From Arthrobacter sp. efr-133-TYG-118 (GTDB lineage Bacteria; Actinomycetota; Actinomycetes; Actinomycetales; Micrococcaceae), in contig NZ_JARVRH010000014.1 in NCBI RefSeq assembly GCF_030209755.1, forward strand, positions 38,970 through 102,969: a stretch of DNA of 64,000 bases, in the 5' to 3' direction. A program made the translations under genes and the position numbers. How positions within the stretch are numbered: position 1 is the stretch's first letter; every line of letters begins with the position of its first letter. The notes under the pieces are model-generated. The model saw only the letters and a list, made by a program, of their open reading frames with translations, searched no databases and was not told where the DNA came from. Shown piece by piece: positions 26,109 through 34,639 of the stretch.

Positions 26109-26940
26109 TTAGCGCTCCAAATCGAGCCGCTGCAGCTTCGTTCTTGTTGACCTGGCTCCCTCGAAACATCCCTCTCCGGAGGTCGGACACAAACTGGCTG
26201 ATCTCAAGCTCTGACACCTTGTCTACAAGCCGGGCGTGTTCGCTGAGATCGAGAAGTCCAGCCAGTTGACGTCCAAGGAGCTCGGTCACTGTGATGGCCA
26301 TGTCAAAACTATTTGACATGAGAAGTTCATACTCGTCTTCGAAAATAAGGTCGTCATGTTCGTTGCCATCGAGCCAGGTTAATGCAGTTCCGATATCCTC
26401 GGCGTCTTTTGTCCTGTGCCATTTGGAACGGTCTGCCAGGGCTTCGAGCTTCAGAATCACGTAGAACGGCGGTGACACTACTAAGACCGGACCTATAACA
26501 GGCAGCACGAATTCTTCCGCAGCTTCATATGCCCTCGTGTAGCCGAGGACATTGATTTGTTGGAAGTCATCCGGAATCTGCACAATGCCCTTAGGATCTT
26601 CAATGCCTCCGAAGGGGATGACGTCCACCGGGATGTCCTCGATGCTGAATCTAATCGCGGACTTGCTCGAGTTCATGACTCGAAAAGCGGGGGTAAGCTG
26701 CCCGAATCCCTGCCAGGAGGGCATCGCCAAGGCTATGTCGACGTCGCTCGTTGTGCTCAGGTGTGCTGGGTCTAAACCGAAGCTCAAGTGCAGCAGATTT
26801 CGTGCCTCCGCTCCGACCACCATGAATTCACTCGAAGCCAGCTCTGTCTTCGAAGTAACTGATGCCACGACGCTGGCAAGCGGTTCAAATTGCACTCTGG
26901 CTAAGCCAGTGAAGTCGAGGCTCCTCTTGGAGGAATACAT
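26074..26940 (-). CDS. Nucleotidyltransferase, AbiEii/AbiGii-type toxin
   Basis: Predicted toxin of a type IV toxin-antitoxin/abortive infection pair; family members transfer nucleotides to a cellular RNA and stop growth. The fold signature is visible: MVVGAEARNLLHLSFG, then TTSDVDIALAM (two metal-binding Asp), and a third Asp in IPVDVIPFG. FYVILKLEALADR … KDAEDIGTAL is the conserved C-terminal helix region. The frame extends to 27102, but ATG 26940 (MYSSKRSLDFTGL) matches the domain boundary. It overlaps the antitoxin gene by 56 bases. Confidence 0.75.
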   Translation of the reverse strand: MYSSKRSLDFTGLARVQFEPLASVVASVTSKTELASSEFMVVGAEARNLLHLSFGLDPAHLSTTSDVDIALAMPSWQGFGQLTPAFRVMNSSKSAIRFSIEDIPVDVIPFGGIEDPKGIVQIPDDFQQINVLGYTRAYEAAEEFVLPVIGPVLVVSPPFYVILKLEALADRSKWHRTKDAEDIGTALTWLDGNEHDDLIFEDEYELLMSNSFDMAITVTELLGRQLAGLLDLSEHARLVDKVSELEISQFVSDLRRGMFRGSQVNKNEAAAARFGALIKGLRFDEARK

Positions 26941-27928
26941 GTGCCACCTCCCGCTCTCTGGGATCTTTAGATGCGATGAGGTCGGCGTAGACCAGAAGGG
27001 GGGGCGCGGTAGCGATTCCAGGCGCTTGCCAGTGGAAGTCCCAGAACTCCTCGCGTGGCGTTCGCCAGAAGAGCCTGCGGAGCTCAACGGTAGGCCGGTC
27101 ACCCTTTCTTAGCCTATTCACGCGAACGAACTTCGCTGTCAGGTCGGGCACGTAGACAGTGGATACTGCTGATTGGATCAGTCCAGGAATTGCTGAGCCG
27201 CCGCCGAGTGTGGCGTCCTCAATCTTGAACCTGCCGTCATCAGCCCCCTCCATGAACGTGAGGTGTAGAGAGGGACCGAGCTTGTTGCGGTAGGAGGCCA
27301 GCCAGGCCTGAGCCACGGTCAATCGGCCGGAGTCCACCCAGGTTCGATCACGCAGTAGTCCTTGGTCCTCCAAGTACCCCACGGTGCGCGGTACAAGTCC
27401 GAGGGAAACACCGGCCACATCGGAAATCATTCGAGTGGGAGCTTTCAACAGTTTTGGCCAAGTCAGCAAGCAGAATATGAGTTGAGCGGATTTAGGAGAG
27501 GTCAGATCCACGACGGCCGATCTTTTGTGCTCTTGCAGCCAGACGCTGAACGCGTTCTCCACTGGGGACCCGGCTGAACGCCCTTCCATCTCCAAGACGG
27601 CATGGGGTGACCGGAGACTTATTCGTCCGCTTAGATCTGCGTGATTCATTGACAGAGTGCGAAATTCTGAATTTTGCTTGGACCCGATTCGGGGAGCCAG
27701 AATGAAATCCGCGCCTTCTTCCCTTGCGACGCTGATAGCTAAGTCAGAGGGCAGGGGGTACCTCTCAATTTCGACAACGCGCAGAGGGACGCGCACTTCG
27801 CCTAGGTCCATAAGGGCCTCGTAGCTCGGGAAAGGGCTCCCCGCACTTATGGCGGACCCACGCTCAACGCGCCAGCCATGATCAAGGCATGCCCTTTGGA
27901 ACGCTGAAAACATCACGCTGGAAGCCAT
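26885..27928 (-). CDS. AbiEi-type antitoxin (restriction-like plus winged helix)
   Basis: First gene of the pair. N-terminal half is an alpha/beta region with FILAPRIGSKQNS; the middle has a winged-helix WPKLLKAPTRMISDVAGVSL … LVPRTVGYLEDQGLLR; the end has the family-typical PPLLVYADLIASKDPREREVAHVFL. The frame continues to 28153, but ATG 27928 (MASSVMFSAFQRACL) is the natural start because its first base abuts the 25-bp-arm palindrome and TAAGGT lies 7 bases upstream, as in a leaderless promoter. AbiEi proteins repress their own promoter by binding inverted repeats. Confidence 0.75.
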   Translation of the reverse strand: MASSVMFSAFQRACLDHGWRVERGSAISAGSPFPSYEALMDLGEVRVPLRVVEIERYPLPSDLAISVAREEGADFILAPRIGSKQNSEFRTLSMNHADLSGRISLRSPHAVLEMEGRSAGSPVENAFSVWLQEHKRSAVVDLTSPKSAQLIFCLLTWPKLLKAPTRMISDVAGVSLGLVPRTVGYLEDQGLLRDRTWVDSGRLTVAQAWLASYRNKLGPSLHLTFMEGADDGRFKIEDATLGGGSAIPGLIQSAVSTVYVPDLTAKFVRVNRLRKGDRPTVELRRLFWRTPREEFWDFHWQAPGIATAPPLLVYADLIASKDPREREVAHVFLQEEPRLHWLSQSAI

Positions 27929-27980
27929 GTTCAATACCTTACCTCGTTCAATCACATTGAACGAGGTAAGGTATTGAACA
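27928..27980. promoter_or_regulatory. Perfect palindrome (25-bp arms, 3-base centre) at the AbiEi promoter/start
   Basis: Arms 27928-27952 and 27956-27980 are exact reverse complements (inner half ACCTTACCTCGTTCAAT). It covers the candidate -10 and the start codon of the antitoxin gene and lies 6 bases from the 3' end of the convergently placed FAD oxidoreductase gene. Best read as an autoregulatory operator; it could also act as a terminator for readthrough. Confidence 0.8.
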
Positions 27981-27986
27981 CCCCTT

Positions 27987-29492
27987 CTACTGCAGCTTGA
28001 ACAAATTGTGCGTCGCCGGCCCCTCCAACAGCTTTCCCGCGGCAGAGTAGCGCGAGCCGTGGAGCGGGCAGTCCCAGGACTTTTCGGCGTCGTTCCAGTG
28101 CAGGATCCCACCCAGGTGCGCGCATTCCGCTGACACTTTGCATACCACGCCATCCACCGTGCAGACGGCCGCGGGCTTTCCGTGGAAGAGTCCGGTCACG
28201 CCCGTGCCCTCGGCGGGGCTGGTTTCCTCCGTGATGGCAGGCTTCTCCTTCAGGGCTGCCTTGTCCCGGAAATTCTGCTGCTGTGTCTCTATGTTTAACG
28301 AAATCGTTGACGCTGCCCCGCGGGGACCCGTGACCCGGTGGTGGATGGTGTGGGCCCACTCCAGCTTTTCGCCACGGATATCGGCTGTGACGTCGAGCGC
28401 CGCCGCAACACCATTTGTCATGCCCCACTTGTTGTAGCCGGTGCCGAAGAAGATCTTCCCGTGGCCCCGGGGGAACCTGCCAAAGAACGGCATGAGATTA
28501 CCGGCCTGGTAGTCCTGGGCAGACCAGGTGTGCGTGACCTCGGAACCCGGATAGTGCTGTTGGGCCCAGCCGAGCAGCTCATTCACATGGACCTGCGTCG
28601 ACGGCGCCCGGCCGCCCGCATGACCGAACCCGCCCACCAGAAGCAGCGCCCCGCCGTCGGGCATTGGATAGTCCCTCAGGGAGCGGGTGGGCGGCTCTGC
28701 TGAAAGGTACATCCCTGGCGGCGGGCTCATGCCTTCCGGCAGCCGCAGCGCGGCGGCGTACGAGCGATTCGGCCGCAGCTTCGCGAAGTAGAGCCCGCGG
28801 TTCAGGATGGGTGTCCCGGTGGCGAGCACCACGTAGCGGGCGCGTACCTCGCCCTTCCTGGTGACCACCGTCAGGGGATCGCCGTTGCGGACGTTCATGA
28901 CGCGGATACCCTCCACGATGCTGCCGCCGGCAGCCCGAACATCCGCGGCCAGCGCATCCAAGACGTCCATCGGGTTGAATTGGGCCTGCTTCGGAAGCCG
29001 CAAGGCGGCGTCGACGTCGAACGGCAGCCCCGTCTCCCGGGTCGACTTGACGTTGAGTCCGGCAGCCCTCGAAACGCTGGCCTCGGCGACGAGGTGCTCC
29101 GCGCCAGTGGGTGTGGTGGCGAAGGTGTAGGCATCCCGGTACTGGAAAGGCACGCCCCGGCCCTCGAGGTAATCGAGCAGCCACCTCTGGCCTGCCCTGT
29201 TCGCGTCAACGTAGGCACGGACCACGTTCACCGAATACTGGTTCCGAAGCCTGGACAGCGTGGTGCCCTGCAACAGACTCAGCTTGGCCGTGGTGTTTCC
29301 TGTGTTAACCGCCCCGATATGTCGCGCCTCGAGGACCAGCACGCTGCTCCCGGTCCGTGCAAGCATGAGTGCCGTGGCCAGGCCCGTGATTCCGGCGCCG
29401 ACCACGACGGCGTCGTACCTGTTTCCGGGCGTGAATTCATCGGGGCTCGCGGCTGCGGAAGCCTCGCGCGTGTCTAGCCACAAAGAAGTCAT
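27987..29492 (-). CDS. FAD-dependent oxidoreductase with C-terminal Rieske domain
   Basis: DAO-type flavoprotein: GNRYDAVVVGAGITGLATAL (G-x-G-x-x-G), VLVLEARHIG, GNTTAKLSLLQG; substrate-binding domain in the middle; C-terminal Rieske [2Fe-2S] with CAHLGGILHWNDAEKSWDCP and LHGSRYSAAGKLLEGPA (C-x-H and C-x2-H ligands). The longest frame reaches 29750 but ATG 29492 (MTSLWLDTREAS) has AAGGGACGTGGGA upstream. Such proteins are usually annotated as gamma-glutamylputrescine-oxidase-like with Rieske. The divergent TetR gene is its likely regulator. Substrate unknown. Confidence 0.85.
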   Translation of the reverse strand: MTSLWLDTREASAAASPDEFTPGNRYDAVVVGAGITGLATALMLARTGSSVLVLEARHIGAVNTGNTTAKLSLLQGTTLSRLRNQYSVNVVRAYVDANRAGQRWLLDYLEGRGVPFQYRDAYTFATTPTGAEHLVAEASVSRAAGLNVKSTRETGLPFDVDAALRLPKQAQFNPMDVLDALAADVRAAGGSIVEGIRVMNVRNGDPLTVVTRKGEVRARYVVLATGTPILNRGLYFAKLRPNRSYAAALRLPEGMSPPPGMYLSAEPPTRSLRDYPMPDGGALLLVGGFGHAGGRAPSTQVHVNELLGWAQQHYPGSEVTHTWSAQDYQAGNLMPFFGRFPRGHGKIFFGTGYNKWGMTNGVAAALDVTADIRGEKLEWAHTIHHRVTGPRGAASTISLNIETQQQNFRDKAALKEKPAITEETSPAEGTGVTGLFHGKPAAVCTVDGVVCKVSAECAHLGGILHWNDAEKSWDCPLHGSRYSAAGKLLEGPATHNLFKLQ

Positions 29493-29646
29493 AGCGGTCC
29501 CACGTCCCTTCAGCCGGGCGCGGTCCACACCGGAAGTAGCGCGGCGGCGGCCCGGTAGTGCCAGAGAAGCAGAAGGCCGGTAGAGAAGCAATAGGGGAGC
29601 GCCGACGTCTCGGGATGCGTGTGCCAAGTTCACGCAAAAAGGCCCC

Positions 29647-29662
29647 GACAGGCCGATCTGTC
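29647..29662. promoter_or_regulatory. Candidate TetR operator in the divergent promoter
   Basis: GACAG-GCCGAT-CTGTC is a 5+6+5 inverted repeat about 30 bases upstream of the TetR ATG and in the region that drives the divergent oxidoreductase gene. TAATAT at about 29679-29684 could be the TetR -10. Confidence 0.4.
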
Positions 29663-29693
29663 TTGTAGGGGCGCGAGTAATATTGCTTTCACC

Positions 29694-30335
29694 ATGAGTA
29701 CCCCAGATGCCTCGGACGCACCCGGCTTGTCTTCCATGCCAGCCGGACAAACGACCACCCGTGATGTCGCGGTGGATCGCATCTTGGACGCTGCCTACGA
29801 ACTCTTCTCGCGGCGCGGGATCAGCGCTGTCGGGGTCGATCAGCTCATCGAGCGTTCAGGAGTAGCGAAGGCCACCTTCTACCGCCACTTTCCATCCAAG
29901 AACGACCTGGTTCTTGCCTTCCTCGCGCTTCGCGACCAGATCTGGACCGTGGATTTGATCATCTCCGACGCCCGGAGCCGGGGAAACACCGCCGAGGAGC
30001 AGTTGCTCGCCATCTTCGACGTGTTCGGTGACTGGTTCCAGCGGGAGGATTTTGAGGCGTGTTCGTTCATCGACGTCCTGCTTGAAATGGGGCGTGAGCA
30101 CCCGCTGGGGAAAGCCAGCATCGGCTACCTCGCCAGGATCAGGGGACACATCCGGGAGTTGGCAGAGGAAGCCGGGCTGGAGCGCACCGAGGAATTCGCA
30201 CGCTCCTGGCACATCCTGATGAAGGGCTCCATCATCTCGGCCACAGAAGGAGACGTCCTGTCGTCCAAGCGCGCGCAGCAGATGGCGGCTTGGCTGATAG
30301 ACCAACATCGAGGCCCGGACCGCCCAACTTCCTGA
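29694..30335 (+). CDS. TetR-family transcriptional regulator
   Basis: N-terminal HTH: RILDAAYELFSRRGISAVGV … SGVAKATFYRHFPSKNDLV, a canonical TetR recognition segment. The C-terminal ligand domain has EACSFIDVLLEMGREHPLG, a Cys-containing pattern common in this subgroup. ATG 29694 sits a few bases after an AT-rich -10, giving a short or absent leader; the frame upstream to 29619 is not needed. Divergent from the Rieske oxidoreductase, which it probably represses. Confidence 0.85.
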   Translation: MSTPDASDAPGLSSMPAGQTTTRDVAVDRILDAAYELFSRRGISAVGVDQLIERSGVAKATFYRHFPSKNDLVLAFLALRDQIWTVDLIISDARSRGNTAEEQLLAIFDVFGDWFQREDFEACSFIDVLLEMGREHPLGKASIGYLARIRGHIRELAEEAGLERTEEFARSWHILMKGSIISATEGDVLSSKRAQQMAAWLIDQHRGPDRPTS

Positions 30336-30374
30336 GTCTTCTGAGGCGCCGGGCTTCCTGAAGCGCGAGGTCCG

Positions 30375-31448
30375 TCAGCTCCGCGTGGCCCTGCCGCGAC
30401 CCCCGAGGGAGGCGAGATGCCAGGAGCGCCTGCCCCATTTGGCCCATTCGCGGGGCTGGACCGAGGGCCGCCCAAGGTGATATCCCTGTCCGAGGGTTAC
30501 ACCCAGGCGTGCAAGAGCAGCGAGTTCGTCCTTGGTTTCGATGCGTTGGGCGGTCAAGTCCGACCCGATCTCCCGCGCGAACCCGACCTCCGCCTCGACG
30601 AGTTCCTGCCGAAGGGAATCCAGATTGAGACCTGCAGTCAGATTCCGCTCCAGTTTGATCATCTCCGGCTTGAGCCGAAGAATGTGGCTGGCCCCGGCGA
30701 AGAAGGAACCCGTGTTTTCGATGGACAAGCGCACGCCGGCACTACGTAGCGGCGCTACTGCCGCGTCGAGCGAAGCGGCCTGGTCCTGGGGGAACTTCCC
30801 GGAGACTTCAAGGATCACCCGGTTTGGCGCCACCGGAGTTTGCTCGAAAAGCCCAGGAAGACGCGGATCCAGGCAGACCTCGTCGGAAACCTTCAACGCC
30901 ACGAAAAGGTGGCGCGGCAGTTCCAGCGCGGCCTTGAGTCCCGACTCCAACGCCGCGAATTCAAGGTCAGTTCGGAGCCCCGAGTCCTCGGCTTCCGCGA
31001 ACCAGTAATCTGCAGGGTCTCCGCTATCGCTAACGAAGCGGGTCAGAGCCTCGGCGCCGACGACGGTCCCAGTGGTGAGATCGAAAACGGGCTGGAAGGC
31101 GGTCATCAGCATCTGGTCCCTGAGGACCGCCTCGAGCCGCGGGCTGCTTGGGTGCTGGCTGCTTGGGTCGTCCTGCGGGTTCGGGTCGTCTTGCGGGTTC
31201 GGCTGTTCCGACCGGAGCGAAGACAAGTGTTCCAGCAGCGCCTCTTCCGGACGCCCGGGGTGGGCAGCAATGTGCTGGCGAAGTTGTTCGCGCACCGCAT
31301 CCGTTGCAAGCGAAGAGTCCGCGAAGACTTCTTCGATGATTTCCAGGACCTGCAGGCGTAGCCCGCGGAGCTGCTCGAGCGGCGGCTCCACAGTCCCCGG
31401 ACTGGCCCGCATTCCGGCGTTGGTCAAAGGCGGTTTCTGCGTCGACAT
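30375..31448 (-). CDS. EAL-domain protein with degenerate active site
   Basis: Residues 1-110 are a helical N-terminal region plus a Pro/Gln/Asp linker encoded by an 18-base tandem repeat (PNPQDD twice). The EAL domain follows (MTAFQPVFDLTTGTVVGAEALTRF). Several metal and catalytic positions are replaced: the usual N of INLS is absent (HLFVALKVSDE), the DDFGTG motif reads IENTGSFF, and K-x-D reads KLERN, while GYHLGRP is kept. It should not hydrolyse c-di-GMP; a binding or protein-interaction role is more likely. Neighbours are other signalling genes. Confidence 0.75.
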   Translation of the reverse strand: MSTQKPPLTNAGMRASPGTVEPPLEQLRGLRLQVLEIIEEVFADSSLATDAVREQLRQHIAAHPGRPEEALLEHLSSLRSEQPNPQDDPNPQDDPSSQHPSSPRLEAVLRDQMLMTAFQPVFDLTTGTVVGAEALTRFVSDSGDPADYWFAEAEDSGLRTDLEFAALESGLKAALELPRHLFVALKVSDEVCLDPRLPGLFEQTPVAPNRVILEVSGKFPQDQAASLDAAVAPLRSAGVRLSIENTGSFFAGASHILRLKPEMIKLERNLTAGLNLDSLRQELVEAEVGFAREIGSDLTAQRIETKDELAALARLGVTLGQGYHLGRPSVQPREWAKWGRRSWHLASLGGRGRATRS

Positions 31449-31587
31449 GAAATTATTCCTTTGCTTTTAGCTCCGGCTGAGCCCGGGACCTGCAAACTAA
31501 GGGAATACTACAGCCGAACAAACCGGTCGGCCCGGATTGAAATCAAATCTTCATTGGGATGTAACGCGCGGCGTGCAACGGTTGCAG

Positions 31588-32406
31588 TCACACCCGGCCG
31601 TGCTCAGTTCCGGAATCTTCCGCGCCTGACAGGAGTGCGTAATATCCCGGAACCCACTGCGGAAGGCCGCTGGCGTTCATCGGGACCACTTCGATGTTAA
31701 CCGGGCCGTCCGCAATCAACCGCCAGTCCGAATCCGAAAATACGCCGTGCCGTTCCCTGGCACCGAAATGCCCGGGCCGGGGAAGGTTCTCCAAGGCGCG
31801 CCGCAACTGCACGGGCATGCTTTGCCGGGTGGCGCCGAGCTCGGTCAGGTAACCGAGGCTATTTCCGCGGAAGTTCGTTTCGGCCAGCAACACCCGGCCT
31901 CTGTTCCCGATGACCTTTCGCAGGTTGGCAGCCATGGCGGCCTGCTTGCCGGGTTTCAGGACGTGGAAGACTCCGCGGACAAAGACATTGGCGGGCCCAA
32001 GCCGCTCCAACAGGGCCTCTCCGGCACCTGCCGCGGCGGCATCCAGAACCATGAAGTCGGCGTTTTGGATGCCTGCTGCTTCCTTGCTCGCCATCTCGAT
32101 CGCCCCCTTGGATACGTCGATCCCGAGAACTTGCGGAAACAGGCCGGCAAGCCAGCGGGTGTGGGTGCCGTTGCCACACCCGACGTCGACTACCGGAAGG
32201 GCTGGATCGAAGTGAGCCGCAATCGCGTCGGAATACTGCGCACGCTCGGCCGAAGAGTCGGAGTCCCAAAGCACGTCTCCGGAACGGCCGGTAGTGCGGA
32301 TTCCGCGCCAGTATCCTTCCCACGCGGCGTCCGGGTTGCGCGGTGCCCGGGAAGCGAGGCGGACTACTGTGGGGACGAGCAGCATCTGGTCCCAAAGCTT
32401 CGACAT
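31588..32406 (-). CDS. Class I SAM-dependent methyltransferase
   Basis: Motif I VVDVGCGNGTHTRWLAGLF with LGIDVSKGAIEMA (motif II acidic residue) and a later VLLAETNFRGNSLGYL. About 272 aa; the N-terminal helix region (WEGYWRGIRTTG) is typical of small-molecule methyltransferases. It lies 9 bases upstream-to-downstream of the GGDEF-EAL gene on the same strand, so they may be cotranscribed. Substrate unknown. Confidence 0.78.
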   Translation of the reverse strand: MSKLWDQMLLVPTVVRLASRAPRNPDAAWEGYWRGIRTTGRSGDVLWDSDSSAERAQYSDAIAAHFDPALPVVDVGCGNGTHTRWLAGLFPQVLGIDVSKGAIEMASKEAAGIQNADFMVLDAAAAGAGEALLERLGPANVFVRGVFHVLKPGKQAAMAANLRKVIGNRGRVLLAETNFRGNSLGYLTELGATRQSMPVQLRRALENLPRPGHFGARERHGVFSDSDWRLIADGPVNIEVVPMNASGLPQWVPGYYALLSGAEDSGTEHGRV

Positions 32407-32415
32407 GCGCTAACT

Positions 32416-33984
32416 CTACAGATGCCGCGCGGGCTGGCGGAGTTGAGACGGTATTTCCGCGGCCGGTACCGGATACCCGAAAAAGTAGCCTTGCCCGTAG
32501 AGGCAGCCCATGGCCCGCAGCTGGGCCGCCTGCTCGGCGGTTTCGATCCCTTCCACGGTCGCGTTGAGCCCCGCAGCGAAAATCAGCTGGAGAATGGCCG
32601 AAACGAAGTTTTGCTGCCGGGGGTCCGACTCCATGTCCTTGATGAGGGATTGATCGACCTTCACTGTGTCTGCCGGAAGCGACCGAAGGTAGCTGATGGA
32701 CGAATAGCCGGTACCGAAGTCGTCAATTTGCAGCCCCACGCCGAGCTCCCGGAGCCTGCTCAGGACTTGTTCCTGTCCGGTTCCCCGGGACATCAACACG
32801 GTCTCGGTGATTTCCAGGACCAGACGCCGCGGATCCACGCCATACGTGGCCAACGTGTCGCTGATGTCCTCCAGCAAGTCGGTTCGAAGCAGTTCGGCGG
32901 CAGAAAGATTGATGTGCAGGCAAAAGTCTGTCAGGTCCGGGTCGGTTTGGCTCCAGCGCGCCATTTGGGCGAGACCCTCATGCAGCACCCACCGTCCCAG
33001 CTCAAAGATCAAGCCGGTTTCTTCTGCGATGCCAATGAAGCTGCCCGGCATAATGGTTCCGCGGACGGGGTGATGCCATCGGAGGAGGGCTTCGATGCCG
33101 ATGACGCGGCCGGAAGCCAATTCGACTACCGGCTGATACAGCAGCGCCAGTTCCCCTCCGGCAACGGCAGTGCGTAGTTCGGCGGTTATTCGCGACCGTT
33201 CCTGGACTGCGTCAAGCATCTCCGGGTGGAAGAGCTGGACATTGTTGCGGCCCCGTGCCTTTGCCTGGTACATCGCAATGTCCGCATCACGCATCAGCGC
33301 CTCCGCCCGGTACCCCGGCTTGCCGACGCAAACGCCGATGCTCGCCATCGCCCAAACCGTTTCTATCCCGATACACATGCTGTCCTGCAGATACTCCGAT
33401 GCGCGGTGCGCAATTCGAATGATCTCCTCTTCCGTGGCCGCGGTAATGAGGATGGCAAACTCATCCCCGCCCAGGCGGGCCACAGTATCCTGTGGCCTGA
33501 CGGCTGAGCGGAGACGTTTGGCAACCTCCACCAGCACGGCGTCACCGGCGCTATGGCCCAGGATGTCATTGACGGCCTTGAATGAGTCCAGATCCAGGAG
33601 CAACACGGCCGGGGCTCTTCCGCCGTCCGTGCAGGACAGGATCGCTTCCTGGATCCGCTCGGTAAGCAGCGTCCTGTTTGCAAGTCCGGTGAGGGCATCT
33701 GTCTTGGCCATCTGTTCGAGCTCAACCTGTGTCCGCCGCAGCATCGCCGTGCGTGCGGCCACGCGCTGTTCGAGCTCCGAATGAATGTGGCCCAGTTCTT
33801 CTGCGAGCAGGTTGACTCCCGTGATGACAGCATCAATGTCATCCCGGTGCTCTGAGGGTTTAATGCGTGCGTCCAGATCGCCGGCAGCCAATCGGACAAC
33901 GCCGTCAACCAACTGCTGCAGGCGCGGGTCCTCAACGCTTTCCGTCGAGGTCACGTAATCCCTGCGGTCAGAAGCAGGAAGCAC
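32416..33984 (-). CDS. GGDEF-EAL bifunctional c-di-GMP enzyme
   Basis: Order: HAMP-like segment and coiled coil (AAGDLDARIKPSEHRDDIDA … LEQRVAARTAML), GGDEF domain with intact ARLGGDEFAILI, EAL domain with GIEALLRWHHPVRG, NLSAAELL, LEITETVLM, IDDFGTGYSSISYL, KVDQSLI and GYFFGYPVP. Both active sites look complete, so either diguanylate cyclase or phosphodiesterase activity is possible. There is no membrane helix, so the protein is cytoplasmic. It is flanked by the degenerate EAL gene and a STAS-like protein. Confidence 0.9.
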   Translation of the reverse strand: MLPASDRRDYVTSTESVEDPRLQQLVDGVVRLAAGDLDARIKPSEHRDDIDAVITGVNLLAEELGHIHSELEQRVAARTAMLRRTQVELEQMAKTDALTGLANRTLLTERIQEAILSCTDGGRAPAVLLLDLDSFKAVNDILGHSAGDAVLVEVAKRLRSAVRPQDTVARLGGDEFAILITAATEEEIIRIAHRASEYLQDSMCIGIETVWAMASIGVCVGKPGYRAEALMRDADIAMYQAKARGRNNVQLFHPEMLDAVQERSRITAELRTAVAGGELALLYQPVVELASGRVIGIEALLRWHHPVRGTIMPGSFIGIAEETGLIFELGRWVLHEGLAQMARWSQTDPDLTDFCLHINLSAAELLRTDLLEDISDTLATYGVDPRRLVLEITETVLMSRGTGQEQVLSRLRELGVGLQIDDFGTGYSSISYLRSLPADTVKVDQSLIKDMESDPRQQNFVSAILQLIFAAGLNATVEGIETAEQAAQLRAMGCLYGQGYFFGYPVPAAEIPSQLRQPARHL

Positions 33985-33993
33985 ATCCGCGGC

Positions 33994-34410
33994 TCACGCA
34001 CCCGAATTAAGCCAGTCCAGGGCCTCGCTGCGCGATGTAAAAAACCGGGTCGGGCAGGGCGGGATGTGCACTCCGAGGAAGAAGTTCGCCAGGACCCGGT
34101 CTACAGGCGACGTACCCAACAAAGCGATGCGCGAAGCGCCGCAGGGAATAGACCATATACCCCTGGCCTCTCGGCTGACGGAAGCGACTGTGGCCATGTC
34201 TACAAGCATTGGATGCTGCTCCTGCTGGCACAGCTCGTTGACTTTCGCCATGGCCGCCCGGGCATCCTCAACTTCAATGTCGACCCCGGGACTCCAACGC
34301 AGATGGAGAAGTCCGTCGACGCCTAAAGCGACACTGGCCTTTCCACCGTCCGCAGTATCCGGCACCACGATCACGTCCTCCCCCGAGTAGGCCGCCGTAC
34401 CTTTCGGCAA
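33994..34410 (-). CDS. STAS/SpoIIAA-like small protein (DUF7793 type)
   Basis: 138 residues with an alpha/beta pattern: GLLHLRWSPGVDIEVEDARAA … HPMLVDMATVASVSREARGI … RIALLGTSPVDRVLANFFLG … PTRFFTSRSEALDWL. This order matches short STAS-like proteins of actinobacteria. The GGDEF-EAL gene begins 10 bases downstream, so it probably acts in the same signalling unit. A phosphorylatable Ser is not obvious. Confidence 0.6.
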   Translation of the reverse strand: MPKGTAAYSGEDVIVVPDTADGGKASVALGVDGLLHLRWSPGVDIEVEDARAAMAKVNELCQQEQHPMLVDMATVASVSREARGIWSIPCGASRIALLGTSPVDRVLANFFLGVHIPPCPTRFFTSRSEALDWLNSGA

Positions 34411-34639
34411 CTCCCCGAAAAGTACTCCGCGTTCCCAACTTCTCTTGCCTAGTTAACAAGTAGCAATCGCCAACCCCGACAGCGTAGCTTTCACGAGCAC
34501 CGGTCCTCAAGCCCCTCGTATGCATTGCATTTCGAACGGCCCGGGCCTCCACTGCGCCTTTCGTCCCGATCCTCCCAGCTCGTCGTGGGTAGAATCGAGG
34601 CCTGAACACTGCCGGAACGCATCTGAAGACGGAGAAACA

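Noticed and set aside
28138..28703. Plus-strand ORFs over the FAD oxidoreductase gene
   Set aside because: Overlap a gene with full motif support on the other strand.
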